A stretch of 48,741 nt of DNA from contig DAGC01000011.1 in assembly GCA_002495625.1 (NCBI GenBank), positions 87,370 through 136,110 on the forward strand, given 5' to 3'. Positions within the stretch are counted from its first letter, which is position 1. Every line of letters begins with the position of its first letter. Of this stretch, positions 15,865 to 23,776 are shown piece by piece. Source of the stretch: Methanobacterium sp. UBA375. GTDB taxonomy: Archaea; Methanobacteriota; Methanobacteria; Methanobacteriales; Methanobacteriaceae. A program made the position numbers and the translations under genes. The notes beneath the pieces are model-generated. The model was given only the letters and a program-made list of their open reading frames with translations. It had not been told where the DNA came from and searched no databases.

Positions 15865-16736
15865 AAGTAACCTCCTCCCACGGTAACTTTACGTTTGTAG
15901 TTGATGTAGTTGGTGACCACCAGTAAGACTATGATCATCATGAGCAGCACTATACCGGTAGCGAATAGTGCGTTATAATGAAGCCCAAGGGCGTAACCCA
16001 TCTCCAGGGCTATATTAGAGGTAAGTGCCCTGGCAGGTTCCAGTATGGAACCGGGGATTATGGGTGTGTTACCGGCTACCATGATCACGGCCATGGTTTC
16101 GCCTATGGCTCTACCCATCCCTAAGATTATCCCGGTTACTATGCCGGGTAGTGCCGCCGGGAAGATCACGTTCTTGATGGTCTGCCAGTGGGTGGCTCCC
16201 AGTGCAAGAGACGCCTCTTTATATTCCAGGGGAATGGACCTGAGGGCATCTTCAGATATACTCAGGATGGTGGGTAACACCATCACCGTCAGGATGATGG
16301 AGGCGGTTAACATACTGAAACCACTGCCTCCAAAGTGTATCCTCATGAAGGGAACCAATACTATTAAACCGAAAAAACCGTAAATAACAGAGGGGATACC
16401 GGCCAGTGTTTGTATGGTTGGCTTTAAAATCCTTCTCATGGTTTTTGGTGCAACTTCTGCCAGGAATATGGCACCAAAAATGGATAATGGAACGGCGAAT
16501 ATCAAGGCCAGTGCCATCATACCCAGTGATCCCACGATCATGGGGAAAACGCCGTAAATATCATAGGATGGACTCCAGTCCATTCCAAATATGAAGTTTA
16601 AAGGACCTACCTGTTCCATTGCTGGAAGGCCCTGTTGAATAACGAATCCGATTATAAGGAGTATTATAATGATAGATGATATCGCTGCCAAAAGCAGCAC
16701 TTTCTCCACTAGAAATTCTTCCCAATTCCTTGCCAT
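15861..16736 (-). CDS. pstC: Phosphate ABC transporter permease PstC
   Basis: The 291-residue membrane protein has six helices and the coupling loop LALGATHWQTIKNVIFPAA. It is the partner of PstA. The ATG at 16736 is chosen because GAGAGGTG lies 6 nt upstream; a GTG three codons earlier overlaps that SD. The C-terminus overlaps pstA by four bases. The upstream neighbour is a TIM-barrel gene rather than pstS. Confidence 0.95.
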   Translation of the reverse strand: MARNWEEFLVEKVLLLAAISSIIIILLIIGFVIQQGLPAMEQVGPLNFIFGMDWSPSYDIYGVFPMIVGSLGMMALALIFAVPLSIFGAIFLAEVAPKTMRRILKPTIQTLAGIPSVIYGFFGLIVLVPFMRIHFGGSGFSMLTASIILTVMVLPTILSISEDALRSIPLEYKEASLALGATHWQTIKNVIFPAALPGIVTGIILGMGRAIGETMAVIMVAGNTPIIPGSILEPARALTSNIALEMGYALGLHYNALFATGIVLLMMIIVLLVVTNYINYKRKVTVGGGYL

Positions 16737-16817
16737 CGCTTGCACCTCTCAAGTGAAAATTTTTATAATGGTAATTATTCTAATGTCGGTCGTACTAATT
16801 AATTTTTTTAATTCCTC

Positions 16818-17621
16818 TTATGCTTTGTAGGCTGGATGGCATAAAACAGTTAATGGAGAATGTAGAAGAGTATATTTAATATGGTTGACTGACCTGTTTT
16901 CTATGGTAATAAACAGGTCTTTTCCCTTTAACATAGTGAATAATTCATTTACTTTTAAATTACCCATACCTACAGGTAGATGATCCCTTCCGAAATCATC
17001 GTAGTCGTGTAGATGTATTCCTATGAGTTTATCTTCAATTCTTTCCATCATCTGGTTTAAGGGTAATCCTAACCGTCCCAAATGTCCCACATCTAAAATA
17101 TAGGAGATATCTTTACCAACGAGTTCCTCCAGTTTGTTTACGTTATCGGTGTCCTGGAATAGATAATATTTATATCCGTCAGTACACTGGTTTTCCAGAC
17201 CAATGTTCAAACAGAAATCCTTTGCATAATCGTTAATTAAATGGTATGCCTCAGCAAACCTTTCAAATCCTTCATCCATTGCTGTAGGAGTTATATCATC
17301 CCTGTTTACCCATCCGCAATGCAAGACCGCGTTTTCAACTTGCAGATCATAGGAAATTCCCAGGTCTCCCAAAACCCCCAGGATGTTTCTTTTCCATTTC
17401 TTTTCATCAAATTCAGCAAGGTTGTACTGGGGAGAGATATGTAGACTGGCTTTTAAATCATATATATCTAGAAGATCCCTGGTCTGCCCGATATTGTCAC
17501 GCTTTGGGATCCATTCTTTACCTATTTCCACGTAATCTACGTTTAATTTATGTAAGAAATTAAAAAAAGATTCTTGTGAGCCTTGAAAATTGTTGTAAAG
17601 AGCTACGCCAATCTTTTTCAT
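16818..17621 (-). CDS. Xylose-isomerase-like TIM-barrel protein (sugar-phosphate isomerase/epimerase or AP-endonuclease-2 fold)
   Basis: The 267-residue protein has the AP_endonuc_2 barrel pattern: VDYVEIGKEW at strand 2, LHISPQYNLA, NAVLHCGW with a metal-type His, NIGLENQ with the strand-6 Glu, ILDVGHLGRLG with Asp/His, GIHLHDYDDFGRDHLPVGMGNL with paired His, and a final Glu in FITIENR. These fit the divalent-metal site of the superfamily. The substrate is unknown. It sits between pstS and pstC in the same direction, an unusual place, suggesting a link with phosphorylated compounds or phosphate stress. SD AGGTGA precedes the ATG, and the SD region is itself duplicated (17622-17650). Confidence 0.85.
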   Translation of the reverse strand: MKKIGVALYNNFQGSQESFFNFLHKLNVDYVEIGKEWIPKRDNIGQTRDLLDIYDLKASLHISPQYNLAEFDEKKWKRNILGVLGDLGISYDLQVENAVLHCGWVNRDDITPTAMDEGFERFAEAYHLINDYAKDFCLNIGLENQCTDGYKYYLFQDTDNVNKLEELVGKDISYILDVGHLGRLGLPLNQMMERIEDKLIGIHLHDYDDFGRDHLPVGMGNLKVNELFTMLKGKDLFITIENRSVNHIKYTLLHSPLTVLCHPAYKA

Positions 17622-17650
17622 TTAAAATTCACCTAAATTAAAATTCACTT
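17622..17650. repeat. Duplicated Shine-Dalgarno/leader segment
   Basis: On the minus strand GTGAATTTTAA occurs twice with a 16-bp period. The proximal copy is the actual SD and leader of the TIM-barrel gene. Confidence 0.45.
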
Positions 17651-17707
17651 TAAAAAAAATAGGGTAAAGTGGGGTTAACCCACTCATTTGTTTATAGATG
17701 AATTCAG

Positions 17708-18499
17708 TTATACTGGTACTGCTCCTTCTTCTTGAACGATTTTCTGTCCTTCGGAACTTAAACACCAGTTGATGAATTCCAGGGTTACACCAGTAGCTGC
17801 GCCTTTAGTCAGGAACAGGAATGGTCTCTGGATTTTGTAGGATCCATCTTTAACTGTTGCTTCTGATGGTTCTACACCATCGATTTTTACAACTTTAACA
17901 CTGTCGTCCACATCGGCTAAGGACATGAAACCAATTGCGTTAGGGTTACCTGCTACAGCCTGTTTAACTGCGTCGGTTGAACTTTGTACAATGGCGGATT
18001 TGGTTATGTTTGTACCGTTTTTACCACCCATTATCAGGTCTATAAATGCATCTCTGGTACCGGATCCTTCTTCTCTGGTTACTACAGTGTAACTGCTATC
18101 GTTACCAGCGAATATTTCTTTTACCTGGTCTGCTGTTAGATCAGTGACGTTACTATCTTTGTTTACTATGATACATATACCGTCGTTTGCAATCACGTAC
18201 TGTTCTATACCAGGTGCTTTGTCTGAGGACAGTTTTGAAGAGTATGTACCGATTTGTGCTGTACCATCCTGTACACTCTTAAGTCCTACAGATGAACCTC
18301 CACCTTGAACGGTTATGTTCACATCTGGATTTGCATTATGGTAAGCTTCGGCTAGCTTCTCTGCAACTGGCTGCACTGAAGTTGAACCAACGATTGTTAT
18401 TTTACCTTCAGGTTTGGTAAAGGCACCTCCAGCATAGAGGGCAACACCTATTATTACTACTATTATGACAATAGCTCCGATTATGTATTTGGTATCCAC
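17708..18499 (-). CDS. pstS: Phosphate-binding protein PstS
   Basis: The 263-residue protein has one N-terminal membrane helix (about 5-25), used as an anchor or uncleaved signal, followed by a periplasmic-binding fold. Phosphate-site segments are visible: GSTSVQPVAEKLAEAY, QGGGSSVGLKSVQDGTAQIG and TREEGSGTRDAF. It captures phosphate outside the membrane and hands it to PstCA. The start is a GTG at 18499 with SD GAGGTGAT 5 nt upstream. A TATA box at 18537-18544 and a palindrome at 18565-18583 precede it. It is the first gene of the operon. Confidence 0.96.
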   Translation of the reverse strand: MDTKYIIGAIVIIVVIIGVALYAGGAFTKPEGKITIVGSTSVQPVAEKLAEAYHNANPDVNITVQGGGSSVGLKSVQDGTAQIGTYSSKLSSDKAPGIEQYVIANDGICIIVNKDSNVTDLTADQVKEIFAGNDSSYTVVTREEGSGTRDAFIDLIMGGKNGTNITKSAIVQSSTDAVKQAVAGNPNAIGFMSLADVDDSVKVVKIDGVEPSEATVKDGSYKIQRPFLFLTKGAATGVTLEFINWCLSSEGQKIVQEEGAVPV

Positions 18500-18536
18500 A
18501 ATAAATCACCTCAAACTTTACTAAACCCTCCATTAC

Positions 18537-18544
18537 TATATAAG
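18537..18544 (-). promoter_or_regulatory. TATA box of the pst operon
   Basis: CTTATATA on the minus strand is centred about 41 bases before the pstS GTG. The predicted start near 18515 leaves a short leader that contains the SD. Confidence 0.6.
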
Positions 18545-18564
18545 TGTTACTATTTGTGTTTAAA

Positions 18565-18583
18565 ATTACACTAAATGTGTAAT
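18565..18583. promoter_or_regulatory. Palindromic operator candidate upstream of pstS
   Basis: ATTACAC and GTGTAAT are perfect 7-bp arms around TAAAT. The site lies 21 bases upstream of the TATA box, a usual place for an archaeal activator or repressor. It also contains ACACTAA, found at two nearby promoters. Confidence 0.5.
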
Positions 18584-18710
18584 TCGGTCATAAAAAGACG
18601 TATGTTTATTACCCGATCTTTCTTAATTGGTGAACTCATGTGGACTTAATGCTACACCATGGGATTTTGTCTATAAAAAGTATGCCAACCACAACCGCAT
18701 TATTTCCTTA

Positions 18711-18722
18711 TTAGTGAACTAA
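18711..18722. promoter_or_regulatory. Palindrome upstream of citryl-CoA-lyase-like gene
   Basis: TTAGTGAACTAA has 5-bp arms TTAGT/ACTAA. It lies 18 bases upstream of the TATA box of the next gene and resembles the fumarase-upstream palindrome (TTAGT-ATT-ACTAA). Confidence 0.35.
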
Positions 18723-18739
18723 AATAGGCTTAATGGTTA

Positions 18740-18750
18740 AATTTAAATAT
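18740..18750 (+). promoter_or_regulatory. TATA box, citryl-CoA-lyase-like gene
   Basis: AATTTAAATAT is centred 30 bases before the ATG at 18775. Since no SD is present, a nearly leaderless mRNA is likely. Confidence 0.55.
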
Positions 18751-18774
18751 TATAGTTGTAGAATAAAATGATTT

Positions 18775-19560
18775 ATGATAACTAAGGAAGTACTGAAGGA
18801 TATAATACAACCAGTTAATCCCAGATGGAAAACATCCATAACTAAAGTGGAACCCAACCATCTTTTAACCAGAGGTTACTCACAGGAGGATTTAATAGAA
18901 AATATAACCCTCCCCGAGTTAATTTATCTACTTATAAAAGGTGAATTACCCGCCCCTAACCAGGCCCGAATGCTCCAGTCAGTACTGGTATCATTCTGCG
19001 ATCATGGAATTACTCCGCCCAGTACCCAGGCTGCCAGAACCATGGCCTCAGCAGGTTCACCAGTAGCATCCTGCCTAGCCGGGGGGTTACTGGCCTTCGG
19101 TGAAAATCATGCCGGCGCCATAGAGATCTCCATGAAGGTGATGCAGGAAGCCATCAAATACAAAAACAATTCCGACTTAACCCACGACCTTCTGGCAGAT
19201 AAACTGGTTAACCACTACCTGGATAATGACAAAAAAGTCCCAGGATTCGGGCACCGTTATCATAAGGAAGACCCTCGGGCATCCAAATTGATCAAACTTT
19301 CCTACAAATACGACTGTTTCGGCGATCACATGAAACTGGCCCTGTCCATGCAGGAACTTCTATGGACAAGAAAAGGGATAAAAATGAATATAGACGGGGC
19401 AAACGGTGCAATATTATCGGATATGGGATTCGACCCGAAAACAGGATGTGGATTTTTCGCCATAGGAAGATTACCAGGTCTACTAGCCCATGTTATAGAA
19501 GAAAAAAAAGAGAAGCCCTTTAAGAAGACCTTTAGTTTTGAAGAGTTATCCGTACTTTAA
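18775..19560 (+). CDS. Citryl-CoA lyase / citrate-synthase-like protein
   Basis: The 261-residue protein belongs to the citrate synthase superfamily but is much shorter than citrate synthase (about 370-430). It matches the citryl-CoA lyase module at the end of ATP-citrate lyase: DHGITPPSTQAAR (76-88), GFGHRYHKEDPRA (157-169) with His160, and MNIDGANGAILSDMGF (204-219), comparable to the NVDG...VDM segment of that module. It may cleave citryl-CoA to oxaloacetate and acetyl-CoA or act on a related acid; the direction and substrate are not shown by sequence. It is monocistronic, divergent from pstS, with a TATA box and no SD. Confidence 0.82.
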   Translation: MITKEVLKDIIQPVNPRWKTSITKVEPNHLLTRGYSQEDLIENITLPELIYLLIKGELPAPNQARMLQSVLVSFCDHGITPPSTQAARTMASAGSPVASCLAGGLLAFGENHAGAIEISMKVMQEAIKYKNNSDLTHDLLADKLVNHYLDNDKKVPGFGHRYHKEDPRASKLIKLSYKYDCFGDHMKLALSMQELLWTRKGIKMNIDGANGAILSDMGFDPKTGCGFFAIGRLPGLLAHVIEEKKEKPFKKTFSFEELSVL

Positions 19561-19591
19561 GTGATCTGTTTCTTTATAGTTGAGATCTGGG

Positions 19592-19732
19592 TTTTTTAAT
19601 ATAATTTTAATCAACTGATTTTTGTTTTTAATATAGTTTTATCAACCTGACTTTGTTTTAATAATTTTATCAGCTGATTTTGTTTTAACACAGGTTTTAT
19701 CAACTGATCTTATCTTTAATATAATTCAACGC
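19592..19732. repeat. Degenerate tandem repeat copying the 3' end of the MFS gene
   Basis: About four units of 28-31 bp contain ATCAACTGAT-type cores at about 19610, 19641, 19669 and 19699. The last unit includes the stop codon of the MFS gene, so the 3' coding end has been tandemly amplified downstream, each copy keeping a TGA-like trinucleotide on the minus strand. Confidence 0.55.
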
Positions 19733-21127
19733 TACCTTGGTACTGTGAATTTTTATCAGGGATAGAAACGCCATGATCACACTTAAAATCGCACCAAAAA
19801 TAACTATCCTGTGCATGCCGGTGGTGAAATCGTAGGCCTGGAGATTAAATAACAGGGGTGACTGGAGTGTATCGGGTGATATGGTGGAGTAGAGTATCAG
19901 CCCGGCAAATGAAACTGCAAATACCATGCCCAGATTTCGCATGGTAACGATTATACTGGAGACCATACCCGATTCACCTCGAGAGATACTGGCCATTATG
20001 GACCGGTTGTTAGGGGCCTGGAATAAAGCTGCGCCAAGGCCCAGAACTACAAACCTCCATAAAACATCACCGTAATTTGCAAATATGGTAAGATAAGACA
20101 TGGAATAAAGGGCCAGGGCAAAGATAAGGGATCCAGCAAAGGCCAGATACCTCGATCCAATTTTATCGGAGATGAAACCGGAAAATGGTGCCAGTACCAT
20201 CATGGCCAGTGGTGAAACGGTTAAAAGCAGCCCTATACTACCTAATGATAAATGTAAAACCTTTTGGAGATAGAAGGGCATGATGAAGAGTACCATATAC
20301 ATAGAAAGATAGTTAAAGAGTAGAGCGAGGTTATAGGCTGAAAATTTAGCATTCCTGAAGAGTGATAAATTTAATAAGGGATATTCAACTCTCTTTTCGT
20401 TAACGATAAATAGGATGAACGTAACCAGGGCAAAAGATCCGATTATGAGAATTTTCAGATCCAACCCGTAGGTTTGAACAAGATTCAAGCCATAAACCAC
20501 GGTAAATAATGTAGTGAACTGCAAAATGGTGCCTTTTAAATCCCATTTGACCTCGTCACCATCCTTTCTTTCCAGGACCAGGTAACAGATAATCAGACTG
20601 ATGATTCCCAGGGGAATGTTCACCAAAAATATATATGTCCAGCTGCCGGCGCTTTCCAAGAATCCTCCGATGGCCGGGCCCAGAGCTAAACCAGCAGCTA
20701 TGGCCATGGAATAGATTCCCAGTGCTCTACCTAAATATTCAACTGGAAATGCCCTTCTGATAATCCCAATAGACACTGAAATCATCATGGCTGCAGTGAT
20801 ACCCTGTAAAGCCCTGAATATTATCAGGAGATGAATTGATGGGGCTAAACTGCAAAGAACAGAGGAAAACAGGAACCCTACCGCCCCATACATGTAAAGT
20901 TTTTCCTGGCCATAGAAATCACCGAACCTGCCGAAAAAGAGCACCAGACTCAGGAGCATTATGAGATAAGCGGTTAAAACCCATTGTGAAGTAGCCACAG
21001 ATGCCCCGAAGAACTCTGTTATACTGGGTAGAGACACGTTAACTATACTGGCATTTATGGGGACCATGGATGTACCCAGTGCCAGGGCTATTAAAATTTG
21101 CCACTTTTGGGTAGATGTTTGCCTCAA
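19700..21127 (-). CDS. MFS drug/multidrug exporter, 14-helix DHA2 type
   Basis: The 475-residue membrane protein has about 14 helices. The conserved motifs are visible: NASIVNVSLPSI in helix 1, GRFGDFYGQEKLY in the helix 2-3 loop (motif A), RALQGITAAMM (motif B) and GLALGPAIGGFL in helix 5 (motif C of antiporters). It probably exports toxic compounds using an ion gradient. The start is a TTG at 21127 with SD GGAGG 7 nt upstream; no ATG fits. The gene is divergent from a Cys-rich gene, and a palindrome lies between them (21201-21221). Its 3' end is followed by tandem copies of itself. Confidence 0.92.
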   Translation of the reverse strand: MRQTSTQKWQILIALALGTSMVPINASIVNVSLPSITEFFGASVATSQWVLTAYLIMLLSLVLFFGRFGDFYGQEKLYMYGAVGFLFSSVLCSLAPSIHLLIIFRALQGITAAMMISVSIGIIRRAFPVEYLGRALGIYSMAIAAGLALGPAIGGFLESAGSWTYIFLVNIPLGIISLIICYLVLERKDGDEVKWDLKGTILQFTTLFTVVYGLNLVQTYGLDLKILIIGSFALVTFILFIVNEKRVEYPLLNLSLFRNAKFSAYNLALLFNYLSMYMVLFIMPFYLQKVLHLSLGSIGLLLTVSPLAMMVLAPFSGFISDKIGSRYLAFAGSLIFALALYSMSYLTIFANYGDVLWRFVVLGLGAALFQAPNNRSIMASISRGESGMVSSIIVTMRNLGMVFAVSFAGLILYSTISPDTLQSPLLFNLQAYDFTTGMHRIVIFGAILSVIMAFLSLIKIHSTKVALNYIKDKIS

Positions 21128-21200
21128 CTGAACCCCTCCAATTTGAATTTAAATAAAATACTCTTATTTCAGTCCACCATAATAAATCTTGCTATTAGTG

Positions 21201-21221
21201 TACATAATTTCACATTATGTA
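21201..21221. promoter_or_regulatory. Palindromic operator candidate between MFS and Cys-rich genes
   Basis: TACATAAT and ATTATGTA are perfect 8-bp arms with a 5-nt spacer, abutting ATAAATAG, a TATA-like box for the plus-strand gene. TTAGTGT overlaps the left edge (21195-21201). Confidence 0.5.
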
Positions 21222-21259
21222 TAAATAGGGAGGGGGTACATAAATAAGATGGTGATAGA

Positions 21260-21658
21260 ATGATTGAAATTGACTTTAACCCGGAGAATATGGAAAAATG
21301 TCTATGTGCCCAGTGTCCGGTACAGGCCAAAAGTTCGTGTGTAAAAGATCAATGGAAAGAAATGGAGGAAGCAAGTTCAGCAGATATCGATAGTGGTTTT
21401 GTGGTGGGCCCTGAAAAAGTACCCCAACTTTATTGTGCCACTGGGAAAACGATCTGCGGGGATCTGTATTTCCATGAAGAATGCCAGTGTAAAAGCTGCG
21501 ATGTCTGGAAAGAGAACGACCTGGAAGCAAGGGGAGCACCAGCCTATTTCTGTAAAAATGGAGAAGCTTCTGAGTGCTGTGAAATTGATATTGGAGAAGA
21601 TGAAAGCCGTGAAGCCAAATTACGGGAATTAAGAAGGACTTATTATACGCCGGTATGA
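21260..21658 (+). CDS. Small cysteine-rich protein (DUF2769-like)
   Basis: The 132-residue acidic protein has thirteen cysteines: CLCAQCPVQAKSSC (14-27), Cys54, Cys61, CQCKSCDVW (71-79), Cys92 and SECCEID near 100. They suggest one or two Fe-S clusters or zinc sites. It resembles the archaeal DUF2769 family of unknown function; that assignment is from memory of the Cys pattern. No membrane helix is present. It is divergent from an MFS exporter and probably shares its control region. The end of the gene is tandemly duplicated (21638-21680). Confidence 0.78.
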   Translation: MIEIDFNPENMEKCLCAQCPVQAKSSCVKDQWKEMEEASSADIDSGFVVGPEKVPQLYCATGKTICGDLYFHEECQCKSCDVWKENDLEARGAPAYFCKNGEASECCEIDIGEDESREAKLRELRRTYYTPV

Positions 21659-21680
21659 AACTTATTATACGCCGTATAGA
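21638..21680. repeat. 22-bp tandem duplication across the stop codon
   Basis: ACTTATTATACGCCG occurs at 21638 and again at 21660. The first copy contains the TGA stop of the Cys-rich gene; the second lies outside it. Confidence 0.6.
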
Positions 21681-21749
21681 ATTTTCTTATTTTTTAAAAG
21701 AAAAAGAGAAATTAATTAAATTAAAAGAAAAAAAGGATATTAATTAAAC

Positions 21750-22562
21750 CTAAATCAACGATCCGTTGGCTATTTTCCCTATTGGGGGTTTGAATATTTT
21801 CCCCTTAAATTTAAACTCCAGAGGATAATGTGCTAAATCTGCTTTAACCCCAGTTTCTGTATTTATCATTTTAACATGTAATTCGTCTTCACCCAGTTCA
21901 ATTAAATTGTATGAGGGAACGTTGGTGCCGTGTAACCTTCTGGTGGTGGCGGTTCCTGAATTTACAGTCACCAGTTCTTCCAATCTCCAGGCGTGGGGCA
22001 CGTGTTTATGGCCGTTTAAAACCAGGTCGACCTTGTATTCCATTAGAATTTTTAGGATATCCCCGGCATCCAGTAAAATATTTCTCTCCCGTCCTGTGCG
22101 GGGTATGGGGAGTATATGGTGATGGAACGTCACGATTATTCGCATATCTTCTCTAACTTTCCTTAGTTCGCGAACTAACCATTCTCTCTGGTCTATTCCG
22201 ATCTGTCCGTCATGAATATCTGGTTCTGAGGAATCTAATCCGATGATAACCATCCTGTTGTGCATGTCGTTGTGTATAAACCTTCTTTCGCCAATCAATC
22301 TTTTAAACTGCCGTAATCCGACATTACAGGAATCATGGTTTCCAGGCACAACATATACCTCTGCAGTGGATTTTAATTCATCGATAAATTCTTTTGCTTT
22401 AATATATTCATCTACATATCCCTGTGCAGTTATGTCTCCAGAGATTACTATCAAATCAGGATTTTCTTCACTGACCTGTTCTAATAAATTATTTTTAAGT
22501 TCTTCTGAGAACTTATATTCTTCAAAATGTAAATCAGACATCTGTGCGATTTTCTTTTTCAT
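21750..22562 (-). CDS. Calcineurin-like metallophosphoesterase
   Basis: The 270-residue protein has the full metal-site series of the family: MSDLHFEE (D10, H12), VISGDIT, VVPGNHDSC, TFHHHILP and LNGHKHVPH. It resembles cyclic-nucleotide phosphodiesterase CpdA/Icc types, although the substrate is not evident. There is no signal peptide, so it is likely cytoplasmic. It is monocistronic with SD AGGAG before the ATG, and an inverted repeat (22589-22608) precedes it. Its nearness to phosphate genes and a shared promoter 7-mer suggest a link to phosphate supply, which is inference. Confidence 0.88.
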   Translation of the reverse strand: MKKKIAQMSDLHFEEYKFSEELKNNLLEQVSEENPDLIVISGDITAQGYVDEYIKAKEFIDELKSTAEVYVVPGNHDSCNVGLRQFKRLIGERRFIHNDMHNRMVIIGLDSSEPDIHDGQIGIDQREWLVRELRKVREDMRIIVTFHHHILPIPRTGRERNILLDAGDILKILMEYKVDLVLNGHKHVPHAWRLEELVTVNSGTATTRRLHGTNVPSYNLIELGEDELHVKMINTETGVKADLAHYPLEFKFKGKIFKPPIGKIANGSLI

Positions 22563-22588
22563 CTACAATTTCTCCTTTTTTTCACTTA

Positions 22589-22608
22589 TAGTGTAAAATA
22601 AGACACTA
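22589..22608. promoter_or_regulatory. Inverted repeat upstream of metallophosphoesterase gene
   Basis: TAGTGT and ACACTA are perfect 6-bp arms with 8 bases between. ACACTAA (22603-22609) also occurs in the pstS operator and, inverted, beside the MFS palindrome. Confidence 0.4.
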
Positions 22609-22839
22609 ATAGTATAAATATTTATTTTTCCAGCAACTTATCTAACCAAGTAAAAGTTCAAAGAAACTAGAATGAAAAAGTTATTTGACGTGGAAGTGCT
22701 AAGAAACTTTAAATGATTTAATAAAAACTCAAAAGTGGGTGGAAAAATTAAAAAAAAGTAAAATAAAATAGGGGATTTTAAAAAAATTACTAGAAGATTA
22801 AAATAAATAGTGGAATATTTAAAATATTATAAAAAAAAC

Positions 22840-23736
22840 TTATTGACGTCTGAAACGCTCAGGCGTAGTGGTTCTGGGGATGTTACGATAAAATTCACCG
22901 GCTGTATCCACTATCTCCACAGAGATATCACCGATCCTTTCAAATGACTTAACCACCCGTGATAAGGACAGGTAATATGTGGAACGGTCTTTGTCCATAT
23001 CATCATCCGCCATCTGGAGGGCGATGTTGTTCAGGGCCTTTTTCTGTAACTGGTGAATCCTTTCCTCATAATCCATGATTTTATCCTTATAATCTAATTC
23101 CTCATTCAGGAAAGCTTTCATGGAATAATTAACCATTTTCCGGGAGGTTTTAAACATGGATTTCAGGGTATCCAGCATCTCCTCATCAACTTCATAACAA
23201 CCACTTAAAACGAAGTTGGCTATTTGAGCGGTGTGATCAGCTATACGCTCCAGATCAAAGGCTATTTCACTAAAAACCATGGTTTTACTGAATTCAGAAT
23301 AAGGATTGATGGATATAACCGTGTCTACAGAGGCACGTATTTTTTCGTGCATATTGTTGGTTACGAAATCTAATTTAAGGGCTTCGTTGGCCATTTCCTC
23401 ATCGTATTTTAGGAAAGCATCGAAGGACATGTCAAACTGACTGCAGACCTGTTCGGCCATGTTCTTGAGCATTTCCTTGATTAGGAAGGTTCCAGCATGC
23501 TCCCGGGAGGTAGGTTCCTCATCGAACATCTCAGAAAACTCATCGAACTTCTTAAGATCAAGGATGTAAGCTCTCTTAACCACGCCACGTTTAACCAGAG
23601 GTTGTAATAGTTTAGTGACGTATCTACGGGTTAAACCTAATTTTTCGGCAATTTCATCCTGTGTGGATGGATTTTCATATAGTATAACATCCAGCACGGC
23701 TTTTAAAGTGTTATTTTTACCTTTAATATTCATCAT
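22840..23736 (-). CDS. HTH-PhoU fusion regulator
   Basis: The protein has 298 residues. Residues 8-60 form a winged helix-turn-helix (LKAVLDVILYENPSTQDEIAEKL... TRRYVTKLLQPLVKRGVVKR, read in parts). After a short linker, residues 80-290 form two PhoU repeats (FSEIAFDLERIADHTAQIANF and LSRVVKSFERIGDISVEIVD). It likely binds DNA in response to phosphate or metal sensed by the PhoU part. Methanogen HTH-PhoU proteins are known, but their targets are mostly unassigned. The gene lies 40 bases behind a membrane-protein gene in the same direction. Two consecutive ATG codons are possible starts. Confidence 0.88.
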   Translation of the reverse strand: MMNIKGKNNTLKAVLDVILYENPSTQDEIAEKLGLTRRYVTKLLQPLVKRGVVKRAYILDLKKFDEFSEMFDEEPTSREHAGTFLIKEMLKNMAEQVCSQFDMSFDAFLKYDEEMANEALKLDFVTNNMHEKIRASVDTVISINPYSEFSKTMVFSEIAFDLERIADHTAQIANFVLSGCYEVDEEMLDTLKSMFKTSRKMVNYSMKAFLNEELDYKDKIMDYEERIHQLQKKALNNIALQMADDDMDKDRSTYYLSLSRVVKSFERIGDISVEIVDTAGEFYRNIPRTTTPERFRRQ

Positions 23737-23776
23737 ATCAACTAATTTAATGTTACCTATTTATCAATTAATCCAG

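Noticed and set aside
19592..19732. CRISPR array
   Set aside because: Units are degenerate, AT-rich and contiguous without unique spacers, and no cas gene is near.
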